DNA from: Halanaerobiales bacterium
GTDB taxonomy: Bacteria > Bacillota > Halanaerobiia > Halanaerobiales > M55B127
Direction of reading: 5' to 3'
Length of the DNA stretch: 8,712 nucleotides
NCBI GenBank assembly: GCA_021736965.1
Contig: JAIPEV010000063.1
Coordinates: 1-8,712 of the forward strand
Part shown: piece by piece, positions 5,433-8,712 of the stretch
Numbering within the stretch: the stretch's first letter is position 1
How the letters are laid out: each line of letters starts with the position of its first letter
Notes under the pieces: generated by a model
Database searches by the model: none
Seen by the model: the letters and a program-made list of their open reading frames with translations, nothing else
Told to the model about the DNA's origin: nothing
Program-made: the position numbers and the translations under genes

Positions 5433-5831
5433 TTATTTTTTCCAAACCCTAACACCCTTCTCAGCCGATCTCCCAACTACATAACCACCAATCATAATCT
5501 TCAAAAGATCCCACATTTGCGGTGGGATCTTTAATATTATTTTAGTTCCCATAAATACTTCCATATAGGGAGCTATTATATAATTATTAGCTATTATCAC
5601 AACAAAAACCAAAGCAGTAATTGGCCTCCAGGTGGAAGTAAGAAAATGTTCGGACTCTGCTTCAGCTTTAATAATTTCTCCTTTAGATTTAACCAGTTGG
5701 CTCATCAAGTTATTTTTCATCTCAAAGATAGATCTTTTAATTTCAGCTTTTTCTTTTTCTGAAGTATGTAAATTGTCTACTAAATCAGTAACCGGCTTCA
5801 CAACTCCTGTTAATATCTCAGGTATGTTCAT
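5433..5831 (-). CDS. Phage holin, GTA-type three-TM family
   Basis: The ATG (5829-5831) directly abuts the TAG of the muramidase gene. Its AGGAGG overlaps the Arg-Arg codons at the end of that gene, so the two are translationally coupled. The 132 residues show a charged helical region (about 20-62), then STWRPITALVFVVIIANNYI, with the WRP motif and first membrane segment typical of the holin family seen in gene transfer agents. A second hydrophobic stretch lies at about 98-122 (LLKIMIGGYVVGRSAEKG). The family forms inner-membrane lesions that let the muramidase reach the wall. It is the last gene of the late operon. A strong hairpin lies inside its own 3' coding part (5504-5532), and a detached copy of that part lies at 2345-2440. 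Confidence 0.8.
   Translation of the reverse strand: MNIPEILTGVVKPVTDLVDNLHTSEKEKAEIKRSIFEMKNNLMSQLVKSKGEIIKAEAESEHFLTSTWRPITALVFVVIIANNYIIAPYMEVFMGTKIILKIPPQMWDLLKIMIGGYVVGRSAEKGVRVWKK
5473..5514. repeat. 42-base direct repeat, copy 2 (inside the intact holin)
   Basis: This stretch is identical to 2382-2423. Confidence 0.9.
5504..5532 (+). terminator. Hairpin inside the holin coding sequence, probable terminator for the 68-residue gene
   Basis: AAAGATCCCAC (5504-5514) pairs perfectly with GTGGGATCTTT (5522-5532) around a 7-base loop. In the plus direction it is followed by TTTAATATTATTTT, in the minus direction by only four T. Coding for KIPPQMWDLL and stem pairing share the same bases. 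It is the only strong hairpin that could stop transcription between the convergent genes. Confidence 0.6.
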
Positions 5832-6353
5832 CTATATCTTCCTCCTAATCTCTACCCTTTTCAACCAGCCTCTTATAAAGTTTTCCTGAGTAGGATTGTT
5901 TTCACATATTTCAATATATTTTTTTATTTGGTATCCGTTTAATAACCTCAGTAAATCTTCTTTATATCCACATCTATCCAAAGCTTCCAAAGTGTTAGGA
6001 CCAATCATCCCATCCACATTTATATTCTGCTCCAACAGCAAATTTAAAACTCTCTGAAGGTTTTTAACTGCAACTGCCTGCCCCATATTAACTCCCTGTT
6101 CAAATAGCTCTTCCGCAATCTTTCTGCTATCAATTTGAGATATTCCCGGCTGCTGCCAGTATGTTTTAAAGTAAATTTCTTTCGCAGCCTCTAACGGTAA
6201 GTTTTTCATATTACCATAATATCCATTCTTTCGAGCTACCCTCCTGGTTATCCCATACATCGTCTCTCCACCGGAGTCATATTGATTATTCGAATACCTC
6301 TTTTCGATTTCAAGTAAGTTATCAAATATCTCATCAAATCTTTTTGAATACAC
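5832..6353 (-). CDS. Phage lysozyme, GH108-type N-acetylmuramidase with PG_binding_3 domain
   Basis: The start is GTG (6351-6353) with AGGAG 7 bases upstream. The N-terminal part has the GH108 layout: Glu17 in IEKRYSNNQYDSGGETMYGI, followed by GG.T..GIT, and Glu17 is the expected catalytic acid. The usual EGGY appears as EKRY. The C-terminal part (about 95-168: NLQRVLNLLLEQNINVDGMI, GPNTLEALDR, FIRGWLKRV) fits the peptidoglycan-binding domain that accompanies this family. At 173 residues it is full length. It has no signal peptide, so it depends on the holin encoded directly downstream for release. Its last codons carry the ribosome binding site of the holin. It cuts the glycan strands of the host wall at the end of the lytic cycle. 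Confidence 0.88.
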   Translation of the reverse strand: MYSKRFDEIFDNLLEIEKRYSNNQYDSGGETMYGITRRVARKNGYYGNMKNLPLEAAKEIYFKTYWQQPGISQIDSRKIAEELFEQGVNMGQAVAVKNLQRVLNLLLEQNINVDGMIGPNTLEALDRCGYKEDLLRLLNGYQIKKYIEICENNPTQENFIRGWLKRVEIRRKI

Positions 6354-6363
6354 TCAACCACTC

Positions 6364-6609
6364 CTACTGTAATATCGAGGATAAAAAACCAAAAACAGCT
6401 GCTATCACAGCTGTTATGACATATCTCCCGATATTATTGTAAACATCATTTTTTTCGTAGTTAATCTTTAAATTGGTAATTAACTCAAGAATCTCTTTTT
6501 GTTTATGCGAAATTTGATCCAGTTTTTTATCCTCATTTTCAACTTTTTTATCTAAAATTCGGCCGTATTCGCACCCTACTTCATCCAGTTCGCTTTTACC
6601 GTTACCCAA
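6364..6609 (-). CDS. Small coiled-coil membrane protein, XhlA/holin-accessory-like
   Basis: The start is TTG (6607-6609). GGGGTG (complement of 6617-6622) lies 7 bases before it, and no ATG exists in the frame. The 81 residues have a charged, heptad-like helix at about 18-54 (VENEDKKLDQISHKQKEILE) and one C-terminal membrane segment at about 61-80 (RYVITAVIAAVFGFLSSIL). This layout matches XhlA-type proteins, which associate with the membrane and assist holin or endolysin in lysis cassettes. Sequence similarity is too weak to be sure. The position directly before the muramidase supports a lysis role. It ends 10 bases before the muramidase start. Confidence 0.65.
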   Translation of the reverse strand: MGNGKSELDEVGCEYGRILDKKVENEDKKLDQISHKQKEILELITNLKINYEKNDVYNNIGRYVITAVIAAVFGFLSSILQ

Positions 6610-6643
6610 TTAGTAACACCCCATATTTTGATTAATTAATATT

Positions 6644-7897
6644 TTAAAGCCTGTTACCCACATTATTTCCATCTTTCAGCTTGCCTGTTGCTTTTTTAGT
6701 TTCTCTACCGAGAGTTATTTTATATTTATTCCCACTTTCAGTATAAATCTCTTCCACTTCCACTACTCTGCTAACTGCCGTGAAAATTCCCGGGTATTCA
6801 ACTGCTATTACATCGCCTACATTAAAATCCCTCAGATATTGGTAAGGTCCAGATTCTAGATACTCAACTTTAATTGTAGAATTATTAGTAACAGTTAAGT
6901 TTAGTTTCTGTTTTGTGATCCTATCCCATTTATCAAAGGGAAAAGCTGCGAGAAAATCCTCAAAGTTTATTGTGTCAAACAATACAGCCTCAAGTAAACA
7001 TTTCAGTTCTGAAGTAGTATAATCTCTATAAACTCCCCTGGTATCTCCTATTAGTAACCTCACCAGAAGTTTTAACTCACTATCTGTGAATTGATCAACT
7101 TTCTCTTGAGTTAATTCATTGACCTCATTATTCAGTTGAATAATCAGCTCAATCCTGTCAAGATCAGAAAAATTCAAAACATCTGATGAAGAAAAAGCAG
7201 CCAGAAGGCTGCTTATTTCATCATCTGTCATTGTGTTATAATTTAAATATTCAGATCCAAAATCTACTGTGTTGATAATATTCTTTAACTTATTCCAAAC
7301 CCAATGTTTGAATTCTCTTTCATTCCAGGACTCAACTTTTTCACCAAATAACTTTTCTAGGCCTCTATTTACCAATCCGGCTTCAGTTGTTAGATCTCTG
7401 GCATCTACAAAAGTTTCGCTCAACTCCAGGCCGCTCAAAGCTAGAGTTCCATTTTTAAAAGTAGTATAAGTTCTACCGTGAAAATGATAGCTGCAGGATT
7501 CTGTTACAACTCTTATACAAGCCCGGTATTGGTAATCCTTTTTATTATCTATATTATCAGCTGACACGTTCCAGCTGTTATTATCAGTTGTAGATAACTT
7601 AGTCAGCTCAGTCTCAAAAACATCTATTTGGTTAAAGTTATTAATATAACTAGGCTTATATTGAAAATATCCATAAATATTTCCTTTTTCTTGATAACTT
7701 TGAAAAGGGCCAATATCAATAACAGCCCCTGACAGTCTTATGGAACTTCCACTACCTGTCCTCTCGGCAAAATCAGTACGGACTTTCAAAGAAGAAGGAG
7801 TAATACTAATTTCCATTTCTTGAGTTATAAAAACATCCGGTAAATTGATTGCTTCTTCAAGGGTATACATAACCTCTATACTTACATTAACTGCCAC
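6644..7897 (-). CDS. Gp37-like tail protein, C-terminal half with Fn3-like and helical inserts
   Basis: The start is GTG (7895-7897), sharing its G with the TAG of the preceding gene. Residues about 52-147 look like a fibronectin-III/Ig-like fold: RLSGAVIDIG, GYFQY, SWNVSADNIDNKKDYQYRAC and HGRTYTTF. GLELSETFVDARDL (156-169) and the following TTEAGLVNRGLEKL match the middle of ReqiPepy6 Gp37-type siphovirus tail proteins. Residues 330-402 match their C-terminal beta domain (YLRDFNVGDVIAVEYPG, VVEVEEIY). Between these lies a helical insert at about 195-325 with three similar units: MTDDEISSLLAAF, FTDSELKLLVRLL and YTTSELKCLLEAV. The protein probably sits at the tail tip or baseplate with its upstream partner. 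The Fn3-like domain may bind cell-surface sugars. Confidence 0.7.
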   Translation of the reverse strand: MAVNVSIEVMYTLEEAINLPDVFITQEMEISITPSSLKVRTDFAERTGSGSSIRLSGAVIDIGPFQSYQEKGNIYGYFQYKPSYINNFNQIDVFETELTKLSTTDNNSWNVSADNIDNKKDYQYRACIRVVTESCSYHFHGRTYTTFKNGTLALSGLELSETFVDARDLTTEAGLVNRGLEKLFGEKVESWNEREFKHWVWNKLKNIINTVDFGSEYLNYNTMTDDEISSLLAAFSSSDVLNFSDLDRIELIIQLNNEVNELTQEKVDQFTDSELKLLVRLLIGDTRGVYRDYTTSELKCLLEAVLFDTINFEDFLAAFPFDKWDRITKQKLNLTVTNNSTIKVEYLESGPYQYLRDFNVGDVIAVEYPGIFTAVSRVVEVEEIYTESGNKYKITLGRETKKATGKLKDGNNVGNRL

Positions 7898-8700
7898 TAT
7901 AGATCATCCTCAGTAACTTTAACGACCATTCTATTCGATCCTTCTCCCTGACCTGCAACTACAGCTGAATTTATAGAATCAAGATGATTTTCATCAATTC
8001 TTATAGATCTAACAGAATCAGTATTAGTTGATAACCTTATTTCCGGCTTGAGGTCTGCATATAAGACTTGAAAGATGAAAGACTTTTTATTTAAATCAAA
8101 TTTTATATCCCATCCCATACCTGAAACTCTAGAAATATCATATAGTATATCTGATAATTTTTGAAACCTGGCCTTGTATTTAACTACTTTACCCATTCCT
8201 TTATCTTCTTCAATCTTTAAGTTAGGAATTATTCTATTAGTATCATCTGGATTTACAGCATTTACCTTTACAAAATATTTCATTGCTGTTTCAGCAGGAA
8301 CTTCTACAGTATCAAAACCATCATCTACCTCTATATCATTAAGTGCAATTCTTTGGTTAAATATATTTCCAAATCCCCTGCCTTTGATCTTCCAGACTTC
8401 CGATATTCTGCCTTCTTCATTTACTTCAACTTTTTTATCCCTTATCCTGCCGCCTCTTAAAACATCACCCTTTTTCTTTATTAGATAGTTATTGACTTTC
8501 AGGTGTTGGGAGCATTCCTTATGTCTATTTACCTTCAACTCAAAACTGTCAGGCCTCCTCCACCTTCTCGTCCAGGAGAAGTATTCTACGTCATCTAAGT
8601 ATGTAAGTAGGTTAAACTCCGGATCTAATAGCATCAGTGATTCATTATCTGCAATATAGGTAGTTGACAGGTTGCCTAATAGTTTAGAACCTATCCTCAT
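7897..8700 (-). CDS. Siphovirus ReqiPepy6 Gp37-like tail protein, N-terminal half
   Basis: The ATG is at 8698-8700. ATGA at this point could overlap the stop of an upstream gene; only 12 bases remain in the window, so this cannot be tested. The 267 residues follow the N-terminal half of Gp37-like proteins: LLTYLDDVEYFSWTRRWRRP then DSFELKV (32-57), AETAMKYFVKVNAVNP (136-151), KLSDILYDISRVSGMGWDIK (181-200) and NSAVVAGQGEGSNR (244-257). In the family the chain continues after that motif into a FVDARDL-type block, which here is found in the next gene. The protein therefore stops about mid-way and is joined to its second half by a one-base stop/start overlap. It is a tail/baseplate component of a long-tailed phage. 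Confidence 0.75.
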   Translation of the reverse strand: MRIGSKLLGNLSTTYIADNESLMLLDPEFNLLTYLDDVEYFSWTRRWRRPDSFELKVNRHKECSQHLKVNNYLIKKKGDVLRGGRIRDKKVEVNEEGRISEVWKIKGRGFGNIFNQRIALNDIEVDDGFDTVEVPAETAMKYFVKVNAVNPDDTNRIIPNLKIEEDKGMGKVVKYKARFQKLSDILYDISRVSGMGWDIKFDLNKKSFIFQVLYADLKPEIRLSTNTDSVRSIRIDENHLDSINSAVVAGQGEGSNRMVVKVTEDDL

Positions 8701-8712
8701 CTTGATGTAATT

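Larger units (their letters stand above)
5433..8712 (-). mobile_element. Prophage late region (tail tip and lysis module), continues beyond window
   Basis: Five co-directional, tightly packed genes run from tail proteins to holin without internal terminators except the hairpin in the holin. Stop/start contacts occur at two of the four junctions. The left limit of the prophage is not clear: the accessory genes to 286 are probably part of it or of an older one, since pieces of the holin and of the 68-residue gene lie among them. No attachment site, integrase or tRNA was seen. Confidence 0.75.

Noticed and set aside
8174..8488. Plus-strand 104-codon frame opposite the first tail gene
   Set aside because: It is the antisense of a tail gene with recognisable family motifs. 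Ser/Thr/Phe-rich composition is typical of a shadow frame.

Overview
The window is strongly A+T-rich. It has strong AGGAGG-type ribosome binding sites and GTG/TTG starts among its phage genes, which suggests a low-GC Firmicute, possibly an anaerobe of the Halanaerobiia type. That placement is inferred from style and gene families, not from a marker gene. The right 3.3 kb is the end of a siphovirus-like late operon on the minus strand. The left 5.4 kb is an A+T-rich accessory region on the plus strand, next to the 3' end of a chromosomal-looking HD-GYP gene at the left edge.

Right part (5433-8712, minus strand). Two overlapping genes together look like a ReqiPepy6 Gp37-type tail protein, split at a TAG/GTG overlap and carrying extra domains: an Fn3-like insert and a helical repeat insert. 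They are followed by an XhlA-like membrane protein, a GH108-type muramidase and a GTA-type three-TM holin. This is an ordinary tail-tip-then-lysis order, and the holin is the last late gene.

Left part (1-5426, plus strand, convergent with the late operon). It holds a possible lysogenic-conversion cargo: a 505-residue protein of unknown function, a secreted transglutaminase-like protein, a membrane-anchored SHOCT protein and a 68-residue Cys/His-rich protein. Among them lie decaying pieces: an HD-GYP C-terminus lacking its usual Asp, a nonsense-mutated copy of the 68-residue gene, a duplicated piece of the holin 3' end, a much-mutated gene resembling HhH-GPD DNA glycosylases, and two inverted remnants of one coding sequence flanking the SHOCT gene.

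Most informative structure. The pair '68-residue gene ... holin 3' end' occurs twice: 286-501 with 2345-2440, and 5220-5426 with 5433-5532. Between the first pair sits the 505-residue gene; between the two pairs sit the transglutaminase, glycosylase and SHOCT genes. The prophage end therefore looks as if it has been duplicated or built up cassette by cassette at one junction. The holin 3' end contains a strong hairpin. In the detached copy this hairpin has gained a T-tract and now looks like the terminator of the 505-residue gene. No complete defence system, CRISPR array, tRNA or rRNA was found; the 505-residue gene is the best candidate for an undescribed function.
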